Below, in pieces: positions 55,091 through 64,000 of a DNA stretch of 64,000 nt. The position numbers were made by a program, and so were the translations under genes. The stretch is from positions 62,001-126,000 of the forward strand of contig NZ_CP075083.1 in the NCBI RefSeq assembly GCF_023035295.1. The letters run 5' to 3'. The DNA comes from Borrelia coriaceae. Its GTDB lineage: Bacteria; Spirochaetota; Spirochaetia; Borreliales; Borreliaceae. The notes beneath the pieces are model-generated. The model worked only from the letters and a program-made list of their open reading frames with translations. It did not search any database and was not told the DNA's origin. Each line of letters opens with the position of its first letter. Positions within the stretch are counted from its first letter, which is position 1.

Positions 55091-55793
55091 CAAGGTGAGA
55101 AGAATATAAAAATGAGATTCGTTGGTATTTTTAAATAAAATTCCATCTTTCATTACTTTAACTTTTTAAACTCGAACAAGTTATACTTAGACTTTAAGTT
55201 ATCCCTTGTCTTTTAATATATACTTGGCCTTTTTAATTTTTTTAAATTTAGATTCCCTGGGGTACCCTAGTTTTATAAGGGTACCTTGTGAGAACCTTAA
55301 GAGAATAAATGAAGATAATATTGTTTTATACACTTTACGACACTTTAACCTTATACTCGTATTTCCATTTCGTATTTGTATTATACATTTTTAATTAATG
55401 ATCTGCAATAATAAAAGTATAAAAATTTGATAGTTTTTTAAAAAATAATTTTTTATTCTTTATAAGCCCTAAATGTTTGAAATTTTTATCTTGTGAATTT
55501 TTGATTTATAAGAAATTTGTTCTTATCTTTAGATAAGATAAGTAGTTATCTGGCCTATAAAAGATTTGTTTACAACTAATTAGTAATATAATGATCTAAA
55601 AAACTATTTTAAGAGATTTTTTTATGATTAATTTTGCTTAAATAAATTTAAACCACTAGCTATTTGCTAATGGCTATATCAATGTGTAAAGCTTTTAAGA
55701 ATAATATCTATAAAAAAGAGTGATCTTTTTTAAGAGCTATTAAAGCTTTTAAGCTGTATTTTTGCTTTCCTGTGTAAATCTTTACATAAATTT

Positions 55794-55916
55794 TTACCAT
55801 TTGCTGTCTCGTTTGTATCCATCCTGGTAATAGTCGTTCTGCTCAGTTTCTTCATCTAAAGATTCACAAGAAATCATCATCATTGTTAGTAGAAACATAA
55901 AAATGTATTTTTTCAT
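55794..55916 (-). CDS. 40-residue lipoprotein
   Basis: AAAGGATAAAAG precedes an ATG that opens MKKYIFMFLLTMMMISC (Cys17) and a 23-residue mature peptide (ESLDEETEQNDYYQDGYKRD, then SKW), very acidic then basic. The signal and lipobox are good, so it is probably a real very small lipoprotein, though it could be the remnant of a longer one. It lies alone between the terminator pair and the 56249 gene. Confidence 0.65.
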   Translation of the reverse strand: MKKYIFMFLLTMMMISCESLDEETEQNDYYQDGYKRDSKW

Positions 55917-56180
55917 CTTTTATCCTTTATCTTAAAATTATACTAAATATATTTTTATACTCAGTATGATTCAATATTATCAAAATATATTTTGAAAGTC
56001 TAGAGTTTTAAGTTTAGAACTTCTCTTTATTATTTTATGTATTTAACATCTTGGCTTTAATTTCTTTAATTTAGTACCCTATTTATGATTTATTATTTTG
56101 TATATTTAGCCTTTTTAAGAGTGTTTTTTGTGATAAATTAATGTGTAGTTATAATGTAAGTTATAAAATTAAAAATAAAA

Positions 56181-56205
56181 GTCAAACACCATATAGGCAT
56201 TTGAC
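56181..56205 (-). terminator. Terminator of the 56249 lipoprotein
   Basis: GTCAAA and TTTGAC arms plus an inner CC/GG pair around ATATA; TTTTATTTTT follows on the minus strand, about 45 nt after the stop. The rest of 55917-56248 has no gene. Confidence 0.65.
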
Positions 56206-56248
56206 AATTCGATTAATTTAGAGAAAATTCAATTTTTTTAATTGATAT

Positions 56249-57079
56249 TTAATCTATTTTAATTTCTTTTTCGCAAAAATGCTTGCTTGTAATAAATTTT
56301 CTTAAATGTTCTAAGCTTGATAGTTTGTTAACAATTTTTTTAAGCTTTTCTATTCCCGTTTTATTTGTAAGCCTCAAGATTTCATCAGAGCTTTGATAAG
56401 AGCTTTCATTGTTTATGAAATCTTGAGAGTCATCATGTACTTTTGTTTGATAAAAGTAATAGCCCTTGTCTGATGCAGATTTTTTATTTATGAATAATTC
56501 GATTGAGAATTTTTGCTTTATGTCTTCTGCACCTTCCTCTAGTGATTTTGCAAATGCCTTTATATCATCTCTAATGGCTCTAAAGACTATATCTATAATA
56601 TCCCCATTTTGGCTTTCAAATTGTAGGCACAAGCTTATACATTCTACATAATGATCCTCAAGTTCAGATAAATTATTGGCTCTAGGACCAACCATGAGCT
56701 CTTGGGGGAATAATAGTTTAATTTTTTTTAATTTTCCAGAGTGTTGATACCCTCGACTAACCGTGTTGGGTTTTATTATCTTATAAAATTTGTGAGTCAT
56801 TAATAGATCGAAATTAACATCATATTCTTTAACATAGTACTTTGAATGATAGTTTTCCTGTTTACCCTCATCGCCTTTAAGTATTAATAAATCATCGAAT
56901 AATCCGTATTTTAGTTTTCTAGGAACTTTGTAATGTTTTGGATTTAGGGGAGAGCATATGTCATTTCTAATATCTAAGCTTTGATCATCTTGAGATTTTT
57001 TGCGATGTAGATTACAAGCAAGAAAACCTAAGGTTATAAATATAGTAGATATGGATTTGATATATAAGTTTGCTTTCAA
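56249..57079 (-). CDS. Lipoprotein of unknown function
   Basis: 276 residues, TTG start 6 nt after AAGGAGATATT. Signal ends ITLGFLAC (Cys22) followed by NLHRKKSQDDQS. The mature protein mixes strands (KLKKIKLLFPQELMVGPRAN, CLQFESQNGDIIDIVFRAI) with a C-terminal helical segment. I do not recognise a family. It shares the AAGGAGATATT ribosome-site context of the BTA121 genes and is divergent from the plus-strand BTA121 run. Confidence 0.75.
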   Translation of the reverse strand: MKANLYIKSISTIFITLGFLACNLHRKKSQDDQSLDIRNDICSPLNPKHYKVPRKLKYGLFDDLLILKGDEGKQENYHSKYYVKEYDVNFDLLMTHKFYKIIKPNTVSRGYQHSGKLKKIKLLFPQELMVGPRANNLSELEDHYVECISLCLQFESQNGDIIDIVFRAIRDDIKAFAKSLEEGAEDIKQKFSIELFINKKSASDKGYYFYQTKVHDDSQDFINNESSYQSSDEILRLTNKTGIEKLKKIVNKLSSLEHLRKFITSKHFCEKEIKID

Positions 57080-57839
57080 AATATCTCCTTAATTTTAAAA
57101 TTAACTAATCTTTAATTATATTATATATAATGTGTATATTATACATATATCAATCATCTATCAGGCATTAATTACATTATGTATAGTTTGTGTAGCTACA
57201 TTATGTTTATCCAAGATGTCTGGCCCAAAATAGATGAGTTTAACATAAGTTTAAGATTATAATGAGCTTTGGGTAAGAGAGTAGAGATTAAGATAATAAA
57301 TTTTATTTAATGATTTATCTGGTGATTATCTAAAGTGTGAGAAATGTGAATTAAGCTAGCATTAAGATAGATATGTAAGTATAAATATTATTATTTAAAT
57401 TTTTATAACCAAATGATTGAATATCATTCAATAAAATATCATGCAATCATGTGATGCATTCAGATAAGAAAGTAAATATGTAAATTTGTGATGTATTAAT
57501 TCCTGGTAATCCTTTAGTTAATAGTAATATATGAAAGTAATATGTGTATTAAGTAATGTTTGAAAACAAGTGATAAGAATAAGTCTTACATTAAAAGATT
57601 TAAAACTTTTAATTTATGTTTGTAAACCTTGTGAGTATATTGTAGGTACTTATCAGTTTTTAGTTAATTATGTACTAATTGCTTATGTATAATAGGTATA
57701 TTCATTGTCTGTAAATAATAATTCTTTAAGGTTATAATATTATGATAATAGTTTAAATTACAAGATCATACTTTAATTATTTTATAATTAAAATTATTTA
57801 ATAATAGGTTCAATTTAACTTGCAAAAGGAGATATTAAT
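57080..57839. other. Divergent 760-nt intergenic region
   Basis: Very AT-rich, between the 56249 gene (minus) and the first BTA121 gene (plus). It must contain both promoters; no clear element could be chosen, and no gene remnant was seen. Confidence 0.4.
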
Positions 57840-58814
57840 ATGACAATAGGGAGGCATCTCAGTTTATTAATAGTATTAATATTATTGTTATTATTGCTAG
57901 TAGTAAGTTGTAGCCCAAGTCCCACTTCAGATAAATTTGAGGAGAATATTGAAGTTAGATTTAGTGAACTTCTTGACAGCTTTGGGTTATTAGATGAAGA
58001 GAAAGCTGTAATTGATGAGATTAGGAGTATATTAATTGATCCCGATATTGGTAGTGAAAGGGATTACAAGACATATACTGATTATGATTTTTATGGGTTA
58101 TTGAATGATTTAGGTGCTGATAGAACTAAAGAGATGGTGGCAAATTATCTGGATCATAAAGAATTTAGAGAAGAATGTTGTGAAGAGATAAAGGTAGTTA
58201 TTGATACTGTTGAGGATTTAGCATTAAGAGAGGAACTTCAAGCACAACTTGATGCTATAGAGCATGACTATAAGTTACGCTTCAAGCTATTACTTAGTAA
58301 GTCTGATCTTAATTATGTATGTCAAGGTGTTGGTTATGGCCCTTATACGGCTAGATTTATTAATATTAACAAAATTGCTAAAGGCATTATAAGGTTTGAG
58401 GAGTTATATAAGAATCTTACAGATGTTCAGAAAGACGCAATTATAGATATACAAAAGAGTGGTGTAGGACATTCGGATTTGAATTTTAGATTTTTGTTGA
58501 GTTGGTTAAATGTTGCTCAACTTAAAGATATTATAACGTTTCATTTAAATGTTCTTAAAGAAAGAGAAGCTGCTAGAGTGGCTTTAGAGAATGCTCCTGA
58601 TGTTATGGCAAAAAGAGATTTGCAAACACAATTTAATGATTCTGATCGTGGTTATGAGTTGCATTTAAAATGGTGTTTTGATGGGTTTGAGCCTTATGAG
58701 GCATATAATAGAGTTATGAAGAGTACGTATGTTAAAAGGTTTACTTGGATTAAAAATGGTGCTTTACGTCTTGCATTAACTGAAACACGTATTTTTGATG
58801 CTCCCTACATGTAA
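57840..58814 (+). CDS. BTA121-domain surface lipoprotein (two repeats)
   Basis: 324 residues; long Leu-rich signal ending LLLLVVSC followed by SPSPTSDKF. Repeat 1 has DEEKAVIDEIRSILIDPDIG, YKTYTDYDFYGLLNDLGAD; repeat 2 is diverged (LTDVQKDAIIDIQKSGVGHS, FLLSWLNVAQLKDIITFHLN). Each repeat is an all-helical module of about 100 residues. Ribosome site AAAAGGAGATATTAAT. It heads a tandem plus-strand family with the genes at 59374, 62060 and 63810. Presumed outer-surface location; function unknown. Confidence 0.8.
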   Translation: MTIGRHLSLLIVLILLLLLLVVSCSPSPTSDKFEENIEVRFSELLDSFGLLDEEKAVIDEIRSILIDPDIGSERDYKTYTDYDFYGLLNDLGADRTKEMVANYLDHKEFREECCEEIKVVIDTVEDLALREELQAQLDAIEHDYKLRFKLLLSKSDLNYVCQGVGYGPYTARFININKIAKGIIRFEELYKNLTDVQKDAIIDIQKSGVGHSDLNFRFLLSWLNVAQLKDIITFHLNVLKEREAARVALENAPDVMAKRDLQTQFNDSDRGYELHLKWCFDGFEPYEAYNRVMKSTYVKRFTWIKNGALRLALTETRIFDAPYM

Positions 58815-59373
58815 TTTTTACATGAAATGTTTATGTATGCTTTAGTTAATTTCAAATTAGGTATAATCAAATTAGGTATTGTGGATTAAGATGGATATTA
58901 AATATGATCAAATGTAAGTTTACATGTCAGTTAAGCCTTCAATTAAAATTTAAAGTTATTAGTTTATTTTTATGACTATCTATTGATATGTTCAAGAAGT
59001 ACTCCTTGAGTAAGAATATATATATATATATCATTAATAAGTATATAAATATGTTAAATAAGTGATGTTAAAATATTGTGATATTATATTTGTATCTATG
59101 GATGTGCTTACAAATACTTATAAATAAACAAGATGTATTTAAGTAGATATAATATATAAGCTATAATGTATTAGCTTGTCTGTAGGCTTATGTGTAGGTA
59201 ATCGTGTTTTAAAATTAGGAGATTTTTAAGGTATTGTGATAGTATAATTATTCAATTATAAAATATTTATGATTAGTATGATGATTAAATTAGAAAGACA
59301 TACTTGTTAAATATGTATGTTAATTGTATGTTAATTTAAAAATGTAACTTAGTTTTAAAAAGGAGAATATGAT
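58815..59373. other. Intergenic spacer with TA repeat
   Basis: 560 nt, AT-rich, containing a short (TA)n run near 59017-59032. A small palindrome overlaps the upstream stop (58808-58824). Nothing else seen. Confidence 0.4.
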
Positions 59374-61848
59374 ATGGCAAAAGTCAAAAGACATAGCTTT
59401 TTAGTATTGTTGAAGTCGCTATTGTTGTTAGTAACGAGTTGCGATCAGAGCAATGTATCAAAAGAAGGCATCACGCAGAAGGTGCCAGGCTTTACAGACG
59501 GGAATGAAAACGATATTATACAAGCTAAGCTTGCTGAGCTTTTTAATAAATTTAGATTATCACGTGATGAGATAAATGTAACTAATGAGATGTACAAAGT
59601 AATAACCGATCCTGATATTGGAAGAGATAAAGGTTATAGTACATATAATGGTTCTAAGTTTTATGATTTATTAAATGCTTTGGGTGATTTTAGGGCTAAG
59701 AAAGTTATAGGAAGTTATTTAAGGTTTACTAATGTCCGCAAAGATTTTGCAAAAAAGATAAATAATGTTTCAAGTGTTGCTGATAGAGTGCTACTTAAGA
59801 GTAACCTTGATGCTAATATTGTTGTTTATTTGTTGGATGTAAAGAAATTATTTAATGATCGTATTGAGGGTAAAACTACAATTGATACTTTTGTTTCTCA
59901 AATGATTGCTAAGTCAAATGGGCAGATAGCTAAACTTAGAGAGGATTTATCTAGTGATCTTATGAGGCCTGTGAATGTAGGCTTACAACTCTCAGACCAA
60001 GATCAAGTAACAGTTAGTGAAATTAAGGATATGTTATTAGATGAGCCTCCTATTGGTAAGGTCAAAGATTATAAGACATACACTAATAGAGAGTTTGATG
60101 GTTTACTGGTTGCTTTAGGTAATGATAAATTGAAGGAAATTATAACAACTTATCGAGAATACATAGCAAATCGTCAGGTACACTGCACGGAAATTGAGGA
60201 TCTTATTAACAAGATTGGTGATACAGGCTTAAGATGGAAGTTACAAGCACAATTTGATGAAAAATGTGAGGATTGTTTAGAGATAAAACAGGTCTTTACT
60301 AAGTTTAGTGATAATGGCGATGTTCTTGATGATATTCCTGATCCTGAGTATGTGTATGAAAAAATGATGGAGACTGTTCATCGGGATATGTTTGCTGATA
60401 TTAAAAAGAGAGTTAAGGATATTGTTAGGTTTGACGGGATGAAGCAAGGTCTCTCAGCTGCGCAAAGAGGTGCACTTAACTATATACGTTTTATATTTGA
60501 GCCTTTATCTCAATCTACTACGCAAGATAAGAGTGTGGATTTTGCTATTTTCCTCAGTAACTTATCTTATAGGCAGATTGAATGCATTGCAAATTTCCAT
60601 TTAAGTTTCGAGGATGAAATGAAGGCTACAGAAGCAGCTATAAGTAAGATCTTAGACGAGAAGGAACGTAATCAGTTGTCAACCGAGTTTCGTAGCATTA
60701 ATTATCATAAAACTTTAACAGATTACCTAAGCGCTGAGACTCCTGAAAAGGTTTATGAGAACTTTAAGAACAGTGAATATATTAATGAATTAGTTAATAT
60801 AAAAGAGAGAGCTTTAAAATGCCTATATGAAAAAGAACTTGAATCAGCGGCAAAACGTGCGGCAGAAGAACTTGAAGAAGAAGCAAATCGTCAAGCAAAA
60901 GAAGCAAGACTTAAAGCAGCGGCAAAACGTGCGGCAGAAGAACTTGAAGAAGAAGCAAATCGTCAAGCAAAAGAAGCAAGACTTAAAGCAGCGGCAAAAC
61001 GTGCGGCAGAAGAACTTGAAGAAGAAGCAAATCGTCAAGCAGAAGAAGCAAGACTTAAAGCAGCAGAAGAAGAGGCAGAACGTAAAGCAGAAGAGGCAAA
61101 ACGTCAAGAAGAAAAAGAACGTGGTACTGATGCTGCTAGGGGTGATGGTACTCAAAGTGTTACTGCTCCTGTAGATGGTGATACTGAAGGTGGCACTGAT
61201 GCTGCTAGGGGTGATGGTACTCAAAGTGTTACTACACATGTAGATGGTGATACTGAAGGTGGTACTGGTGCTCCTGTAGTTGAAAGTACTGATGCTGCTG
61301 GAAGTGGTGATGATGCTGCTAAGGATGATGATACTCAACGTGTTACTGCTCCTGTAGATGGTGATACTGAAGGTGGCACTGATGCTGCTAGGGGTGATGG
61401 TACTCAAGGTGTTACTACACATGTAGATGGTGATACTGAAGGTGGTACTGGTGCTCCTGTAGTTGAAAGTACTGATGCTGCTGGAAGTGGTGATGATGCT
61501 GCTAAGGATGATGATACTCAACGTGTTACTGCTCTTGTAGATGGTGATACTGAAGGTGGCACTGATGCTGCTAGGGGTGATGGTACTCAAGGTGTTACTA
61601 CACATGTAGATGGTGATACTGAAGGTGGTACTGGTGCTCCTGTAGTTGAAATTACTGATGCTGCTGGAAGTGGTGATGATGCTGCTAAGGATGATGATAC
61701 TCAACGTGTTACTGCTCCTGTAGATGGCGATACTGAAGGTGGCACTGATGCTGCTAGGGGTGATGGCACTCAAAGTGTTACTACACATGTAGATGGTGAT
61801 ACTGAAGGTGGTACTGGTGCTCTTGTTGTTGTAGCAGGGGATATTTAA
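59374..61848 (+). CDS. Giant BTA121-domain lipoprotein with coiled-coil and 61-residue repeats
   Basis: 824 residues. Signal ends LLLVTSC. Three BTA121-type repeats: EINVTNEMYKVITDPDIG.., DQVTVSEIKDMLLDEPPIG.. with YKTYTNREFDGLL, and a diverged third (LSAAQRGALNYIRF). Then three 24-residue coiled-coil repeats (AAKRAAEELEEEANRQAKEA), TolA-like and highly charged, residues about 492-565. The last 240 residues are Asp/Gly/Thr/Val-rich tandem repeats with no hydrophobic core. Likely a long rod presenting or extending the helical head from the cell surface. The C-terminal repeats can probably change number by slippage or recombination. Confidence 0.8.
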   Translation: MAKVKRHSFLVLLKSLLLLVTSCDQSNVSKEGITQKVPGFTDGNENDIIQAKLAELFNKFRLSRDEINVTNEMYKVITDPDIGRDKGYSTYNGSKFYDLLNALGDFRAKKVIGSYLRFTNVRKDFAKKINNVSSVADRVLLKSNLDANIVVYLLDVKKLFNDRIEGKTTIDTFVSQMIAKSNGQIAKLREDLSSDLMRPVNVGLQLSDQDQVTVSEIKDMLLDEPPIGKVKDYKTYTNREFDGLLVALGNDKLKEIITTYREYIANRQVHCTEIEDLINKIGDTGLRWKLQAQFDEKCEDCLEIKQVFTKFSDNGDVLDDIPDPEYVYEKMMETVHRDMFADIKKRVKDIVRFDGMKQGLSAAQRGALNYIRFIFEPLSQSTTQDKSVDFAIFLSNLSYRQIECIANFHLSFEDEMKATEAAISKILDEKERNQLSTEFRSINYHKTLTDYLSAETPEKVYENFKNSEYINELVNIKERALKCLYEKELESAAKRAAEELEEEANRQAKEARLKAAAKRAAEELEEEANRQAKEARLKAAAKRAAEELEEEANRQAEEARLKAAEEEAERKAEEAKRQEEKERGTDAARGDGTQSVTAPVDGDTEGGTDAARGDGTQSVTTHVDGDTEGGTGAPVVESTDAAGSGDDAAKDDDTQRVTAPVDGDTEGGTDAARGDGTQGVTTHVDGDTEGGTGAPVVESTDAAGSGDDAAKDDDTQRVTALVDGDTEGGTDAARGDGTQGVTTHVDGDTEGGTGAPVVEITDAAGSGDDAAKDDDTQRVTAPVDGDTEGGTDAARGDGTQSVTTHVDGDTEGGTGALVVVAGDI
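60848..61063 (+). repeat. Three 72-bp coiled-coil repeats
   Basis: Near-identical units coding AAKRAAEELEEEANRQAKEA plus RLKA; the third has one Lys to Glu change. Confidence 0.8.
61127..61848 (+). repeat. 183-bp tandem repeats at the C-terminus
   Basis: The segment TDAARGDGTQ recurs at spacing 183 bp (about 61198, 61381, 61564, 61747), with a partial leading copy. Each unit holds two THVDGDTEGG/APVDGDTEGG half units. Units differ at only a few positions, so expansion is recent. Confidence 0.8.
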
Positions 61849-61900
61849 GATTAGTCTTTAAATTTAAAAATAGTAAATAAAGAAATAATAAATATAAATA

Positions 61901-61929
61901 AAGCCTTAAATATCTAATATTTAGGGCTT
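61901..61929 (+). terminator. Terminator after the giant lipoprotein
   Basis: AAGCCTTAAATAT pairs with ATATTTAGGGCTT (one wobble), loop CTA, 52 nt after the stop. Confidence 0.65.
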
Positions 61930-62059
61930 AACTTCGTATTTTACGTGTTTTAAAATATTTTAGCAATATAATTATTTTTAAGATCATAACTTAATAATAA
62001 ATTAATTATATTTATTGAATAATTTGTCGACTTTAGTTTTAAAAGGGAGAGACATTTAT

Positions 62060-63568
62060 ATGTTAAGGGAAAAAAAGTTTAATTTATTAATAGTCTTAGT
62101 GTTACTATCGTTAATATTATTATTGATATTAATAAGTTGTAATCCAAACATTCCACGAAAGCGTGATGTTAAAAATATGGAAGTAAATATTGTAGAGGAG
62201 CCTAGTCAGAGTATAGATTTTAAACTTAATAATCTTCTTATCGAGTTTGGATTACCAGATAAGGATCTAAGGGTAATTGATGAGATTAGAAGTGTATTAA
62301 TTAATCCTGAGATTGGCGCTTCTACAGGGTATAAGACATATACTGATCTTGAGTTTTATGACTTACTAAATAATTTGGGTGCGTCTAGGGTTAAAAAAAT
62401 TGCAAAGAGTTATTTAAAAGTTAATAATTTCCAAGAAGATTTTGAGAATTCGTTAAATAATATTCTTAGTGAGGATGAAAGAGGAGACTTGCAAAGTAAG
62501 CTTAATGATAATAGAGCTAGTTATGCGTTGTATTTAAAAAAATTATTTAGTAATAGTGCTTTTGGTGAGATGATGCTTGATAATTATGTTGCTCAGATGA
62601 TTGCTCGGGAGGGTATTCAAATAGCTCAACTTGAAGAGAAGATCAGAAGTGCTTTAGGTAGGGAGTATATATACTTGCAGCTTGCAGGTGGTGAGAAAGC
62701 AGCAATTGATGAGATACAAGGAATAATAACTAATGCTGCTATTGGTGCTTCTACAGGTTATAAGACTTATACTGCTTTTGAGTTTTATGATTTATTAAAT
62801 TCTCTAGGAACTCTTAAGGTTAAGGAAATGATACGGGCACATCTAGAACGTAAAAAACTTAGGGATGCAGATTATATTAAGACTAGAGATATGATTGGAA
62901 AAGTTAAGGATCGAAGATTAGAAGAAGAATTGCAAAAATTGCTAAGTAATGCACAGGATGCCTACAATGTATATTTAAAAGAGTTATTCCATAAATCTGA
63001 TCTTGATTCTGATCTTGATTCTGATCTTGATTCTGATCTTGATTCTGATCCTGAGCATGTGTATCGCAAAGTTGCACATAGTAAATATCGTTTTGTATTT
63101 GAAAGTGCCCAAAGAAATGCTCAAAATATTTTAAATTATGAAAAGATGTACGCAAATCTCTCAAAGCGTGATCAAAATTTACTTAATGATATACGAAATA
63201 ATATCGTAGAGCATTCTGATTTTAGTTTTAACTCTTTGTTAGGTGACTTAGGTGCTAGTGATGTTCAAGACATTATAAATTTTCATTTAAATGTTCTAAG
63301 GGCAAGCAAAGATGCTAGGGAAGTTATATCTAATCTTCCTTCTGGAAATGACAAAGAAGAATTGCGAGAAAAGTTCAATGATTTTGCGATTAAATACAAT
63401 GCGCATTTGAGATGGTGTTTTAAAGGTAATGATTCTAATAGAGTATATAATAGAGTCATTAATAGTAGGTATGCTGACAATTTTACTAATATTCAAGAAG
63501 CCGCTTTAAAGCTCATTCCAATAAGTGACCCAAGTAGTACCATAGCCGATATTATAGATGAATTTTAG
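62060..63568 (+). CDS. BTA121-domain surface lipoprotein (three repeats)
   Basis: 502 residues from ATG 62060, preferred over 62015 because AAAAGGGAGAG lies upstream and the signal (MLREKKFNLLIVLVLLSLIL...LISC) then starts properly. Repeats: DLRVIDEIRSVLINPEIG with YKTYTDLEFYDLLNNLGAS; EKAAIDEIQGIITNAAIG with YKTYTAFEFYDLLNSLG; a diverged third (SKRDQNLLNDIRNNIVEHSD). Repeats 1 and 2 are close to each other, so internal duplication is recent. A D-S-D-L tract lies in the second half. Confidence 0.8.
   Translation: MLREKKFNLLIVLVLLSLILLLILISCNPNIPRKRDVKNMEVNIVEEPSQSIDFKLNNLLIEFGLPDKDLRVIDEIRSVLINPEIGASTGYKTYTDLEFYDLLNNLGASRVKKIAKSYLKVNNFQEDFENSLNNILSEDERGDLQSKLNDNRASYALYLKKLFSNSAFGEMMLDNYVAQMIAREGIQIAQLEEKIRSALGREYIYLQLAGGEKAAIDEIQGIITNAAIGASTGYKTYTAFEFYDLLNSLGTLKVKEMIRAHLERKKLRDADYIKTRDMIGKVKDRRLEEELQKLLSNAQDAYNVYLKELFHKSDLDSDLDSDLDSDLDSDPEHVYRKVAHSKYRFVFESAQRNAQNILNYEKMYANLSKRDQNLLNDIRNNIVEHSDFSFNSLLGDLGASDVQDIINFHLNVLRASKDAREVISNLPSGNDKEELREKFNDFAIKYNAHLRWCFKGNDSNRVYNRVINSRYADNFTNIQEAALKLIPISDPSSTIADIIDEF
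62996..63050 (+). repeat. 12-bp microsatellite coding SDLD repeats
   Basis: TCTGATCTTGAT repeated four times and then a fifth partial unit. Because the unit is a multiple of three, copy-number change alters length without frameshift. Confidence 0.85.
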
Positions 63569-63651
63569 GCACCTTTAAGATTTAAAAATAGAGATAATAG
63601 AGATAAGAAATATTAATAGTATTAAATAATACTGTTAAATAATATTTATTA

Positions 63652-63688
63652 AAAATAAGCCTTAAAGCAATATATTAAGGCTTATTTT
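63652..63688 (+). terminator. 14-bp terminator hairpin
   Basis: AAAATAAGCCTTAA (63652-63665) pairs with TTAAGGCTTATTTT (63675-63688), about 85 nt after the stop. Confidence 0.75.
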
Positions 63689-63809
63689 ATGTTGACTTTG
63701 GTTATTGTGATATAATGATAATCTTTTAATATAAGAATGTGATCATTTTATATTAAGTATCATTTAATAATAAATAATGTTTTGATTTTTAAAAGGAGAA
63801 TTGTTTGGT

Positions 63810-64000
63810 ATGATGCGAGTACAATATTTAACTTTATTAACATTATTAATATTATTGGAGTCATTATTATTTCTATTAATAAGTTGTAACTTAGAAGTTG
63901 CAAAAAAGCTTAAAGACAAACCTAATATTATGCAGGAAGTGGTAGGTATTAAACCAGATAGTATAAAGGTTCAGATTGATAAGCTACTTGAGCAATTTGC
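63810..64000 (+). CDS. BTA121-type lipoprotein, 5' end only
   Basis: The frame is open to the window edge. Ribosome site AAAAGGAG; ATG at 63810 or 63813 (TTG 63801 is also in frame). The signal is Leu-rich (VQYLTLLTLLILLESLLFLL then ISC). The mature start NLEVAKKLKDKPNIMQ and the helix VQIDKLLEQF match the start of the 57840 and 62060 proteins, so a further repeat protein probably continues past the edge. Confidence 0.7.
   Translation, partial: MMRVQYLTLLTLLILLESLLFLLISCNLEVAKKLKDKPNIMQEVVGIKPDSIKVQIDKLLEQF

Noticed and set aside
55206..55394. 62-codon plus-strand ORF between the terminator hairpins and the small lipoprotein
   Set aside because: No ribosome site or signal, biased composition and an internal hairpin; likely chance.
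60844..61788. 314-codon minus-strand frame opposite the giant lipoprotein
   Set aside because: It is the shadow of the tandem repeats; Ser/Thr/Ile-rich composition with no start context.
1..64000. Telomere hairpin of a linear plasmid
   Set aside because: Both edges are inside genes; no telomere-like inverted sequence is present.

Overview
The window looks like part of a large plasmid from a relapsing-fever-group Borrelia. It is very AT-rich and is dominated by lipoprotein genes with spirochaete-type lipoboxes. It carries a Borrelia PF57/62-PF50-PF32-PF49 replication and partition cluster, a thyX-nrdI-nrdE operon (a plasmid-borne trait of this group), BTA121-domain surface lipoproteins, and a nearly full set of cp32-type (phiBB-1-like) prophage genes. 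All family names come from reading the sequence; no database was searched, and the species cannot be fixed. No rRNA, tRNA, CRISPR array or insertion sequence was found.

Layout. (1) 1-2946, minus strand: thyX, nrdI and the 5' part of nrdE, for dTMP and deoxyribonucleotide synthesis. (2) 3.3-7.1 kb: three paralogous lipoproteins (family D, plus strand) and a single-repeat BTA121-type lipoprotein (minus strand). (3) 7.28-19.3 kb, minus strand: phage head and contractile-tail operon, from portal through scaffold, capsid, connectors, sheath, tube and tape measure to the tail-hub and spike genes. (4) 19.5-33.8 kb, minus strand: a 12-unit tandem array of two-gene cassettes. Each cassette is lipoprotein A followed by a non-lipidated exported protein B; three cassette genes are decayed. 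(5) 34-44 kb: three family-C lipoproteins, a diverged A'/B' pair, a fourth family-D lipoprotein, a small lipoprotein with its own promoter and terminators, and an exported protein. (6) 44.5-46.4 kb: phage terminase pair. (7) 47.3-50.3 kb: partition cluster. (8) 50.8-54.75 kb: phage lysis, fibre and baseplate genes. (9) 55.8-64 kb: a 40-residue lipoprotein, another lipoprotein, then a plus-strand run of multi-repeat BTA121-domain lipoproteins continuing off the window.

The phage genes occur in three blocks, all on the minus strand. Read from 54.75 kb downwards they run baseplate, fibre, lysis, partition, terminase, [25 kb cargo], portal, capsid, sheath, tape measure, hub, spike. As I recall cp32, that is the order of its circle opened between the spike (DUF777) and gp25-like baseplate genes. 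The simplest reading is a cp32-like circle that recombined into a larger replicon by one crossover. The A/B array and other lipoproteins would then be cargo between terminase and portal.

The A/B array is the most interesting part. A and B seem to be distant relatives of each other. Both carry cysteine pairs that are mostly gained or lost together between paralogues, which points to disulfides in proteins that fold outside the cytoplasm. I know of no function for either family.
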